DNA of 42,450 nucleotides from Paludibacteraceae bacterium (GTDB lineage: Bacteria; Bacteroidota; Bacteroidia; Bacteroidales; Paludibacteraceae): the NCBI GenBank assembly GCA_017448345.1, contig JAFSLP010000023.1, positions 1 to 42,450 of the forward strand. The letters run 5' to 3'. Position numbers and translations under genes: made by a program. Numbering within the stretch: position 1 is the first letter of the stretch; the number at the start of each line of letters is the position of its first letter. Positions 19,159-27,640 of the stretch are shown piece by piece. The notes under the pieces were generated by a model that saw nothing but the letters and a program-made list of their open reading frames with translations, made no database searches and was not told the origin of the DNA.

Positions 19159-20130
19159 ATGATTCTAATTGCAGACAGCGGAAGTACCAAGGTGCATTGG
19201 TGTCTTGTGACCGCCAGCGGACAGTGTTCTGACGTGTTCACGGACGGCATCAACCCGCTTTTCCAGACATGTGACGCGATGCGTAACAGCATCAGTAACC
19301 AACTTCTGCCGAAGATTTCGTCCCTGCTGTGGGCAGGTACGCTGACGCATGTGTTCTTCTACGGGGCGGGCTGTACGCCGGAGAAGAAAGTGTATGTGCA
19401 ACGGGCATTGGAGGGTGTGTTCAAGAAAGCGGAAGTGCAGGTGGAGTCCGACATGTTGGGTGCCGCCCGAGGGCTCTTGGGACACCAGCCCGGCGTAGCA
19501 TGTATCCTCGGCACCGGCAGCGGCAGCTGTTACTATGACGGGAAGAAGATAGCATGGTCTGTTCCGTCGTTAGGGTATATCCTCGGCGACGAGGGCAGTG
19601 CCGCCGTGTTAGGGAAACGGCTGGTGGGAGACCTGCTGAAGAATCAGATGGGACAAAGGAATGATGGATTGATGAATGATGGATTGATGAATGATGGATT
19701 GATGAACGGTGGATTAGTGGACTTGAAGGAGCTGTTCTTTGAGGAGTACCAGACCTCGATGGCGGAGATTATCGAGAAAGTATATCGCCAGCCGTTCCCG
19801 AACCGTTACCTTGCAAGGCTGAGCCGTTTCTGCGCCGACCACATGGACGACCCGCGCATTCATGACCTTGTGTATGACCATTTCGTGCAGTTCATACGCC
19901 GTAACCTCGTGCAATATTTCGAAAAAAATGACCAAATGGTAAATGATAAAATGGTAAATGGTCAAATGGTAAATGCCGTGGGCTTTGTGGGGTCGGTGGC
20001 ATATTACTACAAGCCGATATTGGAGGAAGCGATGGCGGCGGAAGGGATACCGTTGGGCATTGTGCTGCAGGACCCCATCGAAGGGCTGAAAGAGTACCAC
20101 AAGGACGCCGTGGTGCCGACGACGGAATAA
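19159..20130 (+). CDS. BadF/BadG-type sugar kinase, N-acetylglucosamine (or N-acetylmuramate) kinase-like
   Basis: Predicted ATP-dependent sugar kinase of the ASKHA fold, 323 residues. Seen: phosphate-1 motif ILIADSGSTKVHWCLV at the N-terminus, ILGTGSGSCYYDGKKIAWS and GYILGDEGSAAVLGKRL in the middle. The start is the ATG at 19159; an in-frame TTG at 19141 belongs to the repeat array. Two in-frame repeat insertions are visible. NDGLM three times (19660-19715) follows the GKRLVGDLLKNQ segment. MVN repeats (19928-19975) lie just before AVGFVGSVAYYYKP. From memory, relatives are near 280 residues, so the insertions may explain the extra length. It heads a cluster with a glycosyltransferase and a SpoIID protein, which suggests amino-sugar or peptidoglycan salvage (inference). 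Confidence 0.8.
   Translation: MILIADSGSTKVHWCLVTASGQCSDVFTDGINPLFQTCDAMRNSISNQLLPKISSLLWAGTLTHVFFYGAGCTPEKKVYVQRALEGVFKKAEVQVESDMLGAARGLLGHQPGVACILGTGSGSCYYDGKKIAWSVPSLGYILGDEGSAAVLGKRLVGDLLKNQMGQRNDGLMNDGLMNDGLMNGGLVDLKELFFEEYQTSMAEIIEKVYRQPFPNRYLARLSRFCADHMDDPRIHDLVYDHFVQFIRRNLVQYFEKNDQMVNDKMVNGQMVNAVGFVGSVAYYYKPILEEAMAAEGIPLGIVLQDPIEGLKEYHKDAVVPTTE
19660..19715 (+). repeat. In-frame 15-bp repeats (AATGATGGATTGATG) in the sugar kinase
   Basis: Three to four 15-bp units encode NDGLM repeated. The same unit fills the spacer at 34051-34120. Confidence 0.9.
19928..19975 (+). repeat. In-frame AAATGGTAAATGACC-type repeats in the sugar kinase
   Basis: Units of AAATGGT/AAATGAC encode NDQMVNDKMVNGQMVN. 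The same family is present in the SpoIID, methyltransferase, MurF-Alr and MBOAT genes. Confidence 0.9.
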
Positions 20131-20133
20131 AGA

Positions 20134-20296
20134 GAGTTTATAGTTGAAAGTTGAAAGTTGATAGAAGTTGAGAGTTGAGTGTAGTTGAGAGTTGAGAGTT
20201 GAGTGTTGAGTGTAGTTGATAGTTGAAAGTTGATAGTTGATAGAAGTTGAGAGTTGATAGTTGAAAGTTGATAGTTGAAAGTTGAGAATTGAGTGA
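20134..20296 (+). repeat. Heptad repeat array (AGTTGAA family) between kinase and glycosyltransferase
   Basis: The whole 167-bp spacer after the kinase stop is composed of AGTTGA(A/T/G) heptads. It has the same orientation as the 18769 array and runs to two bases before the next ATG (20298). Confidence 0.9.
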
Positions 20297-20297
20297 C

Positions 20298-21836
20298 ATG
20301 ATACAAACTTTCTTTTTGCCGGGGCGTGTGTGCAGTACAGACGCCATCCGGGGGATAGCAGACAAGAGTGCTGCGCAGTACACCCTGATTTGCCTCAAGC
20401 CGGAGATAGAATGGGTCTATCTGGGGCAGGAACGAATGGTGCAGGTGCTGGAGATGACCGGCGCCACCATGGTCTATGCCGACAGGTTTCATAAAGTACA
20501 AAGGGACCAAGTACCAAGTGACCAAGTACCAAGTGACCAAGTACCAAGTGACCAAGTACCAAATACAAAGGACGATGGGCAATGGGTGATTAGTGAGGCA
20601 CCGGTGATTGATTACCAGGCAGGCGCGCTCCGTGACGATTTCGACTTCGGCGCCGTAATGCTCTGGGACACCGCCAAACTGAAAGCACTCGTGGCGCAGA
20701 TGGACACCGCTTATGAGTTCGCAGGGCTTTATGACCTCCGTCTCCGCGCCGTCGCTTTCGGCAATCGGTGTGCAATGGTCGATACCACTCCGCTAAATCG
20801 ACAGGCAACCGATGCCTCCGCTCTCCCCACAAATATAAAATTTGCGGGGACCCCATTAGTGCACATTCCTGAGTATTTATATTACGAGGTGGAGACCGAC
20901 ACCCGCAAGTCCGGCGAGAAACTGTTCGACTACGTCGATCCGCGCAACAGGCAGGTGCAGGTGGAGATGGAGGCGTGCGTGACGGAGCACCTCAAACGCA
21001 TCGGCGCATACCTGCAGCCCGGCGAGTACATGCCCCTGCCGGAAGCAGGAGAGTACCCTGTGACAGCCAGTGTCATTATTCCTTGTAAGAACCGTGCGCG
21101 CACGATTGCAGACGCAGTACACAGCGCACTGAGCCAGAAAGTGCGCGAGGGCTATTCGTTCAACGTCATCGTCGTCGATGACAACTCCACCGACGGCACG
21201 GCGGAAATCATTGAAAAGTTGAGAGTTGAGAGTTTAAAGTTGAGAGAAGTTGAGCGTGGAGAGTTAATAGTTATTCATCAAGATCCCACATGGCACGCGA
21301 TAGGCGGCAACTGGAACGTGGCTATCCACGACCCGCGTTGCGGCAAATACGCCATCCAGCTGGACAGCGATGACACCTATTTTGACGAGAACACCGTACA
21401 GAAATTCATCGACACTTTTGAGAATGTACAAGGGGACAATGTACAATGTACAAAGTTCGGCATGGTGATAGGTACATACCGGCTGACGGACATGGAGGGC
21501 AAGGTGCTGCCTCCTGGCGTGATAGACCACCGCGAGTGGACGGACGACAACGGACGTAACAACGCCCTGCGTATCAACGGCTTGGGTGCTCCGAGAGGGT
21601 TCTATGTGCCGCTGCTGCGGACCATCAACTACCCTACCACCAAGTACGGCGAGGACTACGCCGTAGGGCTGCGCATCAGCAGAAACTGGCGTATCGGACG
21701 TATCTACGACGTCCTGTATAACTGCCGCCGGTGGGAGGACAACTCCGACGCCAACTGCGACATCGTAGCCATGAACCGCAACAACTGGTACAAAGACCGG
21801 CTGAGGACATGGGAACTCATAGCACGCCTGCATTGA
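20298..21836 (+). CDS. Family 2 glycosyltransferase with extra N-terminal domain
   Basis: A 512-residue protein; the start is ATG 20298 (an upstream in-frame TTG at 20289 is in the repeat). Residues about 255 onward are a GT-A glycosyltransferase. [18 protein letters not shown] is the nucleotide-binding start, [14 protein letters not shown] follows, and [11 protein letters not shown] holds the DXD-like metal site. [14 protein letters not shown] and EDYAVGLRI lie toward the end. The N-terminal 250 residues are not recognised. Three in-frame repeat segments occur: DQVPS repeats at 20504-20568, AGTTGAG heptads at 21216-21268 ([15 protein letters not shown]), and TGTACAAT units at 21424-21455 ([11 protein letters not shown]). 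The donor and acceptor sugars cannot be told. The 3' end overlaps the SpoIID gene. Confidence 0.82.
   Translation: MIQTFFLPGRVCSTDAIRGIADKSAAQYTLICLKPEIEWVYLGQERMVQVLEMTGATMVYADRFHKVQRDQVPSDQVPSDQVPSDQVPNTKDDGQWVISEAPVIDYQAGALRDDFDFGAVMLWDTAKLKALVAQMDTAYEFAGLYDLRLRAVAFGNRCAMVDTTPLNRQATDASALPTNIKFAGTPLVHIPEYLYYEVETDTRKSGEKLFDYVDPRNRQVQVEMEACVTEHLKRIGAYLQPGEYMPLPEAGEYPVTASVIIPCKNRARTIADAVHSALSQKVREGYSFNVIVVDDNSTDGTAEIIEKLRVESLKLREVERGELIVIHQDPTWHAIGGNWNVAIHDPRCGKYAIQLDSDDTYFDENTVQKFIDTFENVQGDNVQCTKFGMVIGTYRLTDMEGKVLPPGVIDHREWTDDNGRNNALRINGLGAPRGFYVPLLRTINYPTTKYGEDYAVGLRISRNWRIGRIYDVLYNCRRWEDNSDANCDIVAMNRNNWYKDRLRTWELIARLH
20504..20568 (+). repeat. In-frame 15-bp repeats (ACCAAGTGACCAAGT) in the glycosyltransferase
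   Basis: Four units encode DQVPS in tandem. The same family is found in coaE (36492-36525) and, in reverse orientation, in the methyltransferase (23924-23956). Confidence 0.9.
21216..21268 (+). repeat. In-frame AGTTGAG heptads in the glycosyltransferase
   Basis: A short, irregular stretch of the AGTTGAA family in the forward orientation. A perfect array would bring in TGA; here the irregular units (AGTTTAA, AGAAGTTGAG) keep the frame open. Confidence 0.75.
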
Positions 21837-22945
21837 ATATCCGCGTCGGCATATTGACAGCTCCAAAGATAGAGTGGGAGCAACGGAAAGATACGTTCGT
21901 ATTAAAGAACGTGCGTATCGGCATCGGCTTCCATTGGGACAGGCACGAAGACCAAGAGTTCGCCGGCACGCTGGAGATAAAGTCTGTTCCCAACCCCGTT
22001 ATGCAAGGAGGAAAACCGTGGCAGGTAGCCGTCAACACCATTGAGTTGGAGGACTATCTGTGCTCCGTCATCTCGTCGGAGATGAGCGCCAACAGCCCGA
22101 TGGAGCTGCTCAAAGCGCATGCGGTGATTAGCCGCAGCTGGGCAATCAGGGCGATGGAGCACCCCAACCATGAGGGGTATCATGTGTGTGCCGATGACCA
22201 CTGCCAGCGCTACGAGGGTCTGAGGCGGATGAACGAGCGCGCCGTGGAAGCCGTACGTGCCACTGCCGGACAAGTGTTAGTAAGTACGAAGGGACGATGT
22301 ACGATGTACGAAGGAGCCAAGGAGGAGATTTGCGACTGTAGATACCACAAGTGCTGCGGAGGACGGACGGAGATATGGCGCACCTGCTGGGAGGACATCG
22401 ATGTGCCCTATATACAGTCCGTCGAGTGCCCTTACTGCAACCCCTCGTACATGGATAAATCCCTCGTGCATCGTACATCCGTCCTTCGTACAGTCCTGAA
22501 TGACTACGACCAAGAGACCACCGACTTCCATGACTGGCAGGTGACTTATACCGCCGAAGAACTGAGTGCTGTCATCCGCGGGAAATCAGGCATTGACTTC
22601 GGAGAGATCATCGACCTTGTTCCTCTCCACCGCGGTCCTTCGGGGCGTATTGACAGCCTGAAGATTGTCGGCACCAAGCACACGGAGGTTATCGGCAAAG
22701 AACTGAAGATACGCCTCTGGCTCAGCAAGACATGTCTGTACAGCAGTTGGTTTGAGATAAGTCGAAAGTCGAAAGTCGAAAGTCGAAAGCCACAATGGGT
22801 TCTTCGCGGTCATGGCTGGGGACACGGCGCAGGGCTCTGCCAGATAGGTGCCGCCGTCATGGCGGCGGAAGGCAGGACCTACGAAGAGATTCTGACCTAT
22901 TACTATCCCGGCACTACACTAAATGCCCAAATGGTAAATGAATAA
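21809..22945 (+). CDS. SpoIID/LytB-domain protein (amidase enhancer or peptidoglycan lytic transglycosylase-like)
   Basis: The SpoIID core is clear: [20 protein letters not shown] with the conserved Glu, then [18 protein letters not shown]. The C-terminal motif [16 protein letters not shown] is followed by [12 protein letters not shown]. SpoIID of sporulating Firmicutes cleaves peptide-free glycan strands; here the substrate is inferred to be peptidoglycan. Cysteine-rich segments ([27 protein letters not shown]) lie in the middle. I chose ATG 21809, overlapping the glycosyltransferase by 28 bp; TTG at 21833 overlapping the TGA is possible. Repeat insertions lie at 22284-22314, 22467-22492 (HRTSVLRT) and 22760-22790 ([10 protein letters not shown]). 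The last residues (NAQMVNE) and the stop codon are themselves repeat sequence. Confidence 0.82.
   Translation: MGTHSTPALNIRVGILTAPKIEWEQRKDTFVLKNVRIGIGFHWDRHEDQEFAGTLEIKSVPNPVMQGGKPWQVAVNTIELEDYLCSVISSEMSANSPMELLKAHAVISRSWAIRAMEHPNHEGYHVCADDHCQRYEGLRRMNERAVEAVRATAGQVLVSTKGRCTMYEGAKEEICDCRYHKCCGGRTEIWRTCWEDIDVPYIQSVECPYCNPSYMDKSLVHRTSVLRTVLNDYDQETTDFHDWQVTYTAEELSAVIRGKSGIDFGEIIDLVPLHRGPSGRIDSLKIVGTKHTEVIGKELKIRLWLSKTCLYSSWFEISRKSKVESRKPQWVLRGHGWGHGAGLCQIGAAVMAAEGRTYEEILTYYYPGTTLNAQMVNE
22467..22492 (+). repeat. CGTACATCCGTCCTTCGTACA element in SpoIID gene
   Basis: An imperfect palindrome bounded by CGTACA and TCGTACA. A copy identical over 21 bases lies in the methyltransferase gene at 23671-23691, in the same frame (RTSVLRT). 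It is the reverse of the ACGATGTACGATGT repeat at 22284-22314. Confidence 0.8.
22760..22790 (+). repeat. In-frame GTCGAAA heptads in SpoIID gene
   Basis: Four 7-bp units encode [10 protein letters not shown]. The same heptad occurs in the methyltransferase, ABC ATPase, dxs (degenerate) and MBOAT genes, always in the gene's sense orientation. Confidence 0.88.
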
Positions 22946-22971
22946 ATGGTAAATGTCCAAATGGTAAATGC
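22921..22971 (+). repeat. AAATGGTAAATG repeats spanning a stop/start junction
   Basis: The repeat encodes the last codons and TAA of the SpoIID gene and the ATG and first eight codons of the next gene. The TAA (22943-22945) and ATG (22946-22948) are adjacent. Confidence 0.88.
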
Positions 22972-24289
22972 CTTGGCCTTGCAGCGCAATAAATACAAGC
23001 ACCTCTCCGATGAGGAGTGGCGGTGGTTCTTGCAGCAAGCCGAAGGACGCGAACGGACGGCAGACAAACTGCCGACCTTTGCCGCCATCGAGGACTGGTG
23101 GTACCCCGTGAGGCTGAGTTGTGAGCAGTGTTCGTCGGAACTCACCGCACGATACAAAGCGGAGTTAGTCGAAAGTCAAAAGTCAAAAGTCGAAAGCCGT
23201 TTTCTCGACTTAACCGGAGGCTATGGCGTGGACACTTATTTTCTGTCCGAACTCTTTGCCCGTACGGACTACGTGGAGCAGAACGCCGAGCTGTGCCGGA
23301 TTGCCACACACAACTTCGCGCTTAGTCAAAAGTCGAAAGTCGAAAGACAAAAGCTCTCCATTACCGTTCACAACACCACCGCCGAGGATTTCTTACAATG
23401 CAGCGGTCCTACGGCGAAGCGGTCTTACAGCATCAGCGGTCATACAGGCGAAGCCGGTCATAGTCCGACAGGCTATTCCCTCATCTTCCTTGACCCGGCA
23501 CGGCGTGACAGCCACGGCGGCAAGGTATTCAAGTTAGCCGACTGCACGCCCAATGTGGTTGAGTTGCTGCCTACCCTCTTGGACCACCTCGCACCGGACG
23601 GACGGATTATGCTCAAGCTCTCGCCCATGCTCGACATCACGCAGGCTCTCAAGGAGCTATCCTTGGTACAGCGTACATCCGTCCTTCGTACATTGTCTTG
23701 GTCTGTCCATGTAGTGGCTGTGAAAAACGAGGTCAAAGAAGTGCTTTTGTTATCCCAATGCCTCAACGCCCCGATAAATAACCGGATGGTAAATGACCAA
23801 ATAAATGATAAAATGGTAAATGACCAAATAATCAAATGTATTGACCTCTCCCACCCCGAACAGGCTTTCTCTTTCACCTGCGGAGAAGAGCAGGCTGCGC
23901 AGCCCCAAATGGTAAATAATCCTTCGTCACTTGGTACTTCGTCACTTGGTACTTGGCTTTATGAGCCCAATGCCGCTATTCTGAAAGCAGGAGCTTTCAA
24001 ATTAGTCGGAGCGCGTTTCGGTTTGCAGAAATTAGATGTGAACACGCATCTGTATTGCTCGGAGACCTTGGTGAACGGTTTCCCGGGACGGGTCTGGAAG
24101 ATCACACAACGCCTAAATGCCCAAATGGCAAATGACCAAATGGCGAATGTCCTCTGCCGCAACTATCCGCTTACGCCGGAGCAGCTGAAGAAGAAACTGC
24201 GCCTCCGCGACGGAGGGACTGCGTTTGTCATCGGCTGCCGCGTAGCAGGCAAGCCCACTGTCTTCATGGCGGAAAGAGTCCTTTCGTAG
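22946..24289 (+). CDS. THUMP-like class I SAM-dependent methyltransferase (PG_1098 family)
   Basis: A 447-residue protein. The SAM-binding motif I is FLDLTGGYGVDTYFLSEL; the catalytic-type motif is YSLIFLDPARRDSHGGKVFK. PDGRIMLKLSPMLDI follows, and the end (GTAFVIGCRVAGKPTVFMA) fits the THUMP-like domain of this Bacteroidota family. RNA is the probable substrate (inference). The ATG at 22946 lies in a repeat, directly after the upstream stop; the native start may be slightly downstream (LALQRNKYKHL). At least seven repeat-derived insertions are in frame: 23167-23197, 23323-23353, 23398-23472, 23665-23697, 23783-23838, 23904-23956 and 24114-24150. It is the most heavily invaded gene in the window, yet the motifs are intact. 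It converges on the ABC ATPase gene with a 25-bp gap. Confidence 0.82.
   Translation: MVNVQMVNALALQRNKYKHLSDEEWRWFLQQAEGRERTADKLPTFAAIEDWWYPVRLSCEQCSSELTARYKAELVESQKSKVESRFLDLTGGYGVDTYFLSELFARTDYVEQNAELCRIATHNFALSQKSKVERQKLSITVHNTTAEDFLQCSGPTAKRSYSISGHTGEAGHSPTGYSLIFLDPARRDSHGGKVFKLADCTPNVVELLPTLLDHLAPDGRIMLKLSPMLDITQALKELSLVQRTSVLRTLSWSVHVVAVKNEVKEVLLLSQCLNAPINNRMVNDQINDKMVNDQIIKCIDLSHPEQAFSFTCGEEQAAQPQMVNNPSSLGTSSLGTWLYEPNAAILKAGAFKLVGARFGLQKLDVNTHLYCSETLVNGFPGRVWKITQRLNAQMANDQMANVLCRNYPLTPEQLKKKLRLRDGGTAFVIGCRVAGKPTVFMAERVLS
23398..23472 (+). repeat. GC-rich AGCGGTCTTACAGC-type repeats in the methyltransferase
   Basis: Degenerate units around CAGCGGTC, GAAGCGGTCTTACAGC and GGCGAAGCCGGTC encode CSGPTAKRSYSISGHTGEAG. 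Related units occur in the ABC ATPase (24690-24735, 24890-24970), dxs (28384-28449) and coaE (36624-36666). Confidence 0.75.
23783..23956 (+). repeat. In-frame AAATGRY and ACTTGGTAC repeats in the methyltransferase
   Basis: Two clusters. The first, 23783-23838, encodes MVNDQINDKMVNDQI. The second, 23904-23956, combines an AAATGGTAAAT unit with reverse-orientation ACCAAGTGACC units encoding SSLGTSSLGT. Confidence 0.85.
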
Positions 24290-24314
24290 CCCTTCTAAAA
24301 GCCTATACGAAGTA

Positions 24315-25184
24315 TCACCCCAAGGGATTGAAGATGTCCATACCGAAGGCAGACGTGAAAGCGTCTGCTTTTTTCAGAGCTTCGGGTGTGTCGAGGAGGA
24401 CGCCTCCGCCCTGAGGGGACATCAGGAGAATGCGGTCGGAGAGTGCAAGCGCGAGGTCCAGTTCGTGGGTAGAGATAAGGATAGTCTTGTTCTGCTCATG
24501 CGCCAGCCTGCGGAGCATACGCAAGATGAGAATACGGTGCGGCAGGTCCAAGTGCGCCGTGGGTTCGTCCAGCAGAATAATGGGCGTCTGCTGCGCCAGC
24601 GCTTTGGCAATCAAGATGCGCTGTTTCTCTCCGTCCGAATGGGCGTTGAACATCGTGGAAGCAAATGCTTCCACAGACCGTGTTGCCGTATGACTGTCCT
24701 GCGGACTGTGAGACCGCTGCGCTGTAAGACTGAAGCCCACCTGTTGCAGGCTCTCCGCAATAATCCGTTCGTCAGGTTCAGTCAGTCCGCCGAGGAAAGA
24801 GGTATAGGGGTACCGCCCCATCGCCACCACGTCATGCACCGTCGTGTTCTCCAGCGAGAGCCGCTCGGTCAGGACCAGAGAGACCGATTTGCTGTAAGAA
24901 CGCTGCGATGTAAGAACGCTATCGGTGTTTGAACGCTGCGCTGTAAGACCGGCTTCGCCTGTTAGATTATACGTGCCGGACAAAGGCGGTTGGAGACCGG
25001 CGAGGGTACGGAGGAGAGTCGATTTGCCGCAGCCGTTGGGACCTAACATGCAGACCATCTCGCCCTCGCAGAGCGAGAAAGAGAGGTCGCGCTGCACAGC
25101 CTTCCGACTTTCGACTTTCGACTTTCGACCTCTATCGGCATAGCCGATGGACAACTTATTCGTAGAAATAGAGACGTTGGACAC
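24315..25184 (-). CDS. ABC transporter ATP-binding protein, FecE/BtuD-like (iron or cobalamin uptake)
   Basis: A 289-residue nucleotide-binding subunit. Walker A is [19 protein letters not shown]-loop region [14 protein letters not shown], signature [17 protein letters not shown], Walker [17 protein letters not shown] and switch His in [11 protein letters not shown]. The [10 protein letters not shown] segment is typical of ferric siderophore/cobalamin importers. The signature begins with His instead of the usual Leu. Repeat insertions: RKSKVESRK before the Walker A strand (25100-25131), [20 protein letters not shown] between Walker A and the Q-loop (24890-24970), and [18 protein letters not shown] before the signature (24690-24735). 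The start at 25184 overlaps the end of murF-alr by 29 bp, so they are cotranscribed. No permease or binding protein is nearby. Confidence 0.85.
   Translation of the reverse strand: MSNVSISTNKLSIGYADRGRKSKVESRKAVQRDLSFSLCEGEMVCMLGPNGCGKSTLLRTLAGLQPPLSGTYNLTGEAGLTAQRSNTDSVLTSQRSYSKSVSLVLTERLSLENTTVHDVVAMGRYPYTSFLGGLTEPDERIIAESLQQVGFSLTAQRSHSPQDSHTATRSVEAFASTMFNAHSDGEKQRILIAKALAQQTPIILLDEPTAHLDLPHRILILRMLRRLAHEQNKTILISTHELDLALALSDRILLMSPQGGGVLLDTPEALKKADAFTSAFGMDIFNPLG
24890..24970 (-). repeat. GC-rich CTGTAAGAACGCTGCG-type repeats in the ABC ATPase
   Basis: Three to four degenerate units encode [21 protein letters not shown] further stretch of the same family lies at 24690-24735 in the same gene. 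Confidence 0.75.
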
Positions 25185-27069
25185 GGCGCGAGACGGAGGT
25201 TAAGATTTCATATGTGATTGTTCCTAATTTGTCCGCCAGTTCCTCCAGCGGCATATGTTCGCCGAATATCTCCACGCTGTCTCCGGGCCGTGCGTCCGTT
25301 CCGGTGATATCCACCATCGCCTGATCCATGCACACGTTGCCCACGACCGGACACCGTTTACCGCGCACCCACACTTCGCCGCCGTAGTTGGAGAAGCGGC
25401 GGTCGAAGCCGTCGGCATAGCCGATAGGAATGACGGCTATCACGCGGTCCTCGTCCAGCTTCGTATGACGCCCGTAGCCGATGGTCTCTCCGGCTTTGAC
25501 TGTCTTGACGGAGAGGATAGTAGTCCTGAGCGTGCAGACATTACGCAGCTTCGCTCCGGCGAACGAGAAACCGTACAGCCCGATGCCCAGCCGGCACATG
25601 TCAAACTGGTAGTCCGTGAAGCGTTCTATGCCTGCGGAGTTGAGGATATGTTTGAGCACCTCTCCCCGACCCTCTCCCAAGGAGAGGGAGGCTTTCAGTT
25701 TCTCGGCGCAGCGGTCGAAATAGCGGATCTGTTGGAGAGTGAAGTCGTCAAACTGCGGTTCGTCGCTGCCAGCCAGATGGGAGAAGACGGAGCGCACCGA
25801 GACGGCTTTCTGGTGGTTCAGACGGTCGATGAGCCACGGCAGGTCTTCCTCGTAGAAGCCCAGCCGGTGCATTCCGCTGTCTATCTTGATATGGATGGGA
25901 TAGTACTCCAGCCCCTTCGCCTCCGCCGCTGCAATAACCGTCTTGAGCGACTGGCGGGAATAGACATTCGGCTCCAGATTGTTCTCTAAAATCAGGTCCA
26001 TTGCCGCCACCTCGGGGTCCATGATGATGATGGGCAGCGTGATCCCCGCCTTGCGCAGTTCGACTCCTTCGTCGGCTACGGCAACAGCCAAGTAATTTAC
26101 CATTTGGTCATTTACTATTTGGTCATTTACCATTTGGTCATTTGTTGGGGCATTTGCTTTTTGCAAGGCGCGGCTGACCTCGACACTGCCTGCGCCATAG
26201 GCGAAGGCTTTGACCATACAAGTCAGCTTGGTTGACGGCTTGAGCAGAGAGCGGAAGTAGCGGACGTTCTCCACGAGAGCGGACAGATTGACCTCCATCA
26301 CCGTCTCATGTGTCTGATGCAAAATCCGTTCGGTGATGGTCTCCTCGTCATAACCCAGCGCCCTCATGACGGCGGCACAAGTCCGCACGTTCTGGTGGGT
26401 CGGGTCCTCAATGACCTGCTCGGAGTGTACGAAGAGTTTCATCTTCTCTTCGCGTTTCTGCTCCAGCGAGGCAAAGTTCTCGTCGTGCTCATGCCCGATA
26501 TAGGTGATGACGCCTATCGTGGGACGGATGACGGGCTCCAGCCGCTCCATCTCTCCGGGCTGCGAGATGCCCGCCTCGAAGATGGCAAGCGGGGCTTTAA
26601 GGGTCTTTGAGTCCTTAAGGTCGTTAGGGTTCTTAGGGTCTTTAAGGAGTTTCTCCAGTTGCCAGACGGAGAGGGGTACGCCTATTTGCGAGTTATAGGA
26701 CTTGGGCGAACGGATGACGGTGTAGTCGTCCTTGAGGAGCTGGTAGAGCCACTCCTTGACAACGGTCTTGCCGTTCGATCCCGTGATGCCGATGACCGTG
26801 CCGTGAAATTGCGCCCTGACATAGGCAGCAAGGGCTTGCAACGCCGCCACGGCATCGCCTGTCACGAAAGCCTGTACGCCCTTGGAGCGGAGGTCAGGGA
26901 TATAGTTGGCGCCATCATTCTTGTCCGTTTTGATGGCAAAAAAGAGGGTGTTAGCAGGCTCTACGCCCAGTTGGCGGCTGTCCGTGAGGAGATGGCGGAT
27001 GTCCAGAGAATCATCGCCGGAGACCTGTGCGAGCGAGCCGATAGCTTGTCTGATTTCGCTTAGTTTCAT
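25156..27069 (-). CDS. Fused MurF-alanine racemase with an incomplete MurF half
   Basis: Bacteroidota carry a fusion of UDP-MurNAc-tripeptide:D-Ala-D-Ala ligase and alanine racemase, usually above 800 residues; this one has 637. I place the start at ATG 27069 ([11 protein letters not shown]). The N-terminal Mur ligase domain and ATP loop ([19 protein letters not shown]) are present, as is [24 protein letters not shown]. Then the sequence jumps to [23 protein letters not shown] and directly to [16 protein letters not shown]. The end of the central domain and nearly all of the MurF C-terminal domain are therefore missing. The racemase half looks complete: PLP lysine in [48 protein letters not shown]. 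Repeats in frame: [17 protein letters not shown] (26593-26658), MVNDQ units (26094-26142), [12 protein letters not shown] (25658-25692). The racemase is probably active and the ligase doubtful. Confidence 0.85.
   Translation of the reverse strand: MKLSEIRQAIGSLAQVSGDDSLDIRHLLTDSRQLGVEPANTLFFAIKTDKNDGANYIPDLRSKGVQAFVTGDAVAALQALAAYVRAQFHGTVIGITGSNGKTVVKEWLYQLLKDDYTVIRSPKSYNSQIGVPLSVWQLEKLLKDPKNPNDLKDSKTLKAPLAIFEAGISQPGEMERLEPVIRPTIGVITYIGHEHDENFASLEQKREEKMKLFVHSEQVIEDPTHQNVRTCAAVMRALGYDEETITERILHQTHETVMEVNLSALVENVRYFRSLLKPSTKLTCMVKAFAYGAGSVEVSRALQKANAPTNDQMVNDQIVNDQMVNYLAVAVADEGVELRKAGITLPIIIMDPEVAAMDLILENNLEPNVYSRQSLKTVIAAAEAKGLEYYPIHIKIDSGMHRLGFYEEDLPWLIDRLNHQKAVSVRSVFSHLAGSDEPQFDDFTLQQIRYFDRCAEKLKASLSLGEGRGEVLKHILNSAGIERFTDYQFDMCRLGIGLYGFSFAGAKLRNVCTLRTTILSVKTVKAGETIGYGRHTKLDEDRVIAVIPIGYADGFDRRFSNYGGEVWVRGKRCPVVGNVCMDQAMVDITGTDARPGDSVEIFGEHMPLEELADKLGTITYEILTSVSRRVQRLYFYE
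26094..26142 (-). repeat. In-frame AAATGGTAAATGACC repeats in murF-alr
   Basis: Encodes [16 protein letters not shown] between the racemase segments ALQKANAP and [10 protein letters not shown]. Confidence 0.9.
26593..26658 (-). repeat. CCTTAAGGAC/CCCTAACGAC-type repeats in murF-alr
   Basis: On the coding strand short units around CTTAAAGACCCTAAGAACCC encode [17 protein letters not shown] between the LEKLL and [11 protein letters not shown] segments of the Mur ligase domain. Confidence 0.75.
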
Positions 27070-27134
27070 TGTATTGTTGTTCAAAGGGTGCTTACAAGCA
27101 CTCCGATAGATGCCGAAAGTATCTAAAATTCCGT

Positions 27135-27166
27135 GCAAAGGTACTGCTTTTTTTCGATATACGCAA
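27135..27166 (-). promoter_or_regulatory. Bacteroidota-type promoter for murF-alr and the ABC ATPase
   Basis: TTG (27166-27164), 20 bases, TACCTTTG (27143-27136) on the minus strand, about 60 bases upstream of the ATG at 27069. Confidence 0.7.
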
Positions 27167-27331
27167 GAGAGAGGGCGAAAAATGTGTGTTTTTTGCTCCG
27201 CCATGCATGGCGGATGCAATATACAGGAGACCTGTAATCCCCCCCCCCTTCTGAAAAGTATAATAGAAAGGAAAGAAAGCGCAAAAATAAGAACAGGGAA
27301 ACAAGAGTAGTACTGCGTACCAGAAATAACG

Positions 27332-27386
27332 CACTAATATCCCACTAATAACCCACTAATAACCCACTAATAACCCACTAATAACG
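27332..27386 (+). repeat. 11-bp tandem repeat CACTAATAACC, five copies
   Basis: Five consecutive units; the first (CACTAATATCC) and last (CACTAATAACG) differ by one base. It lies between the murF-alr and dxs promoters. Confidence 0.95.
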
Positions 27387-27469
27387 CGCTTTTTACCGCC
27401 AAATGGAAGAAGAATGAAAAGATGATGAAAGGCAGAGTATAAATTAGACGGAGGGAGCCGGAGCTCAGA

Positions 27470-27640
27470 CGGCACAGAAAACGAAAGAGGGCGGCACAAA
27501 AAACGAAAGAGGGCGGCACAGAAAACAAAAGGGAGAGGCACAAAAACGAAAGGGAGAGGCACAAAAACGAAAGGGAACGGCACAAAAACGAAAGGGAGCG
27601 GCACAGAAAACAAAAGAGAGAGGCACAAAAACGAAAGGGA
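27470..27640 (+). repeat. 21-22-bp tandem repeat (GGCACARAAAACGAAAGRGG), about eight copies
   Basis: Eight adjacent units of 21 or 22 bases with the core GGCACA-A-rich-CGAAAGRG. Units vary at a few positions. It is not related to the heptad families. Confidence 0.92.

Noticed and set aside
18885-19292. A 135-codon minus-strand frame rich in STFNFQLST
   Set aside because: It is the open complement of the AGTTGAA heptad array and runs into the start of the sugar kinase; not a gene.
27239-27248. Run of ten C as a phase-variation tract
   Set aside because: It is not within a gene or a promoter spacer, so slippage would have no obvious effect.
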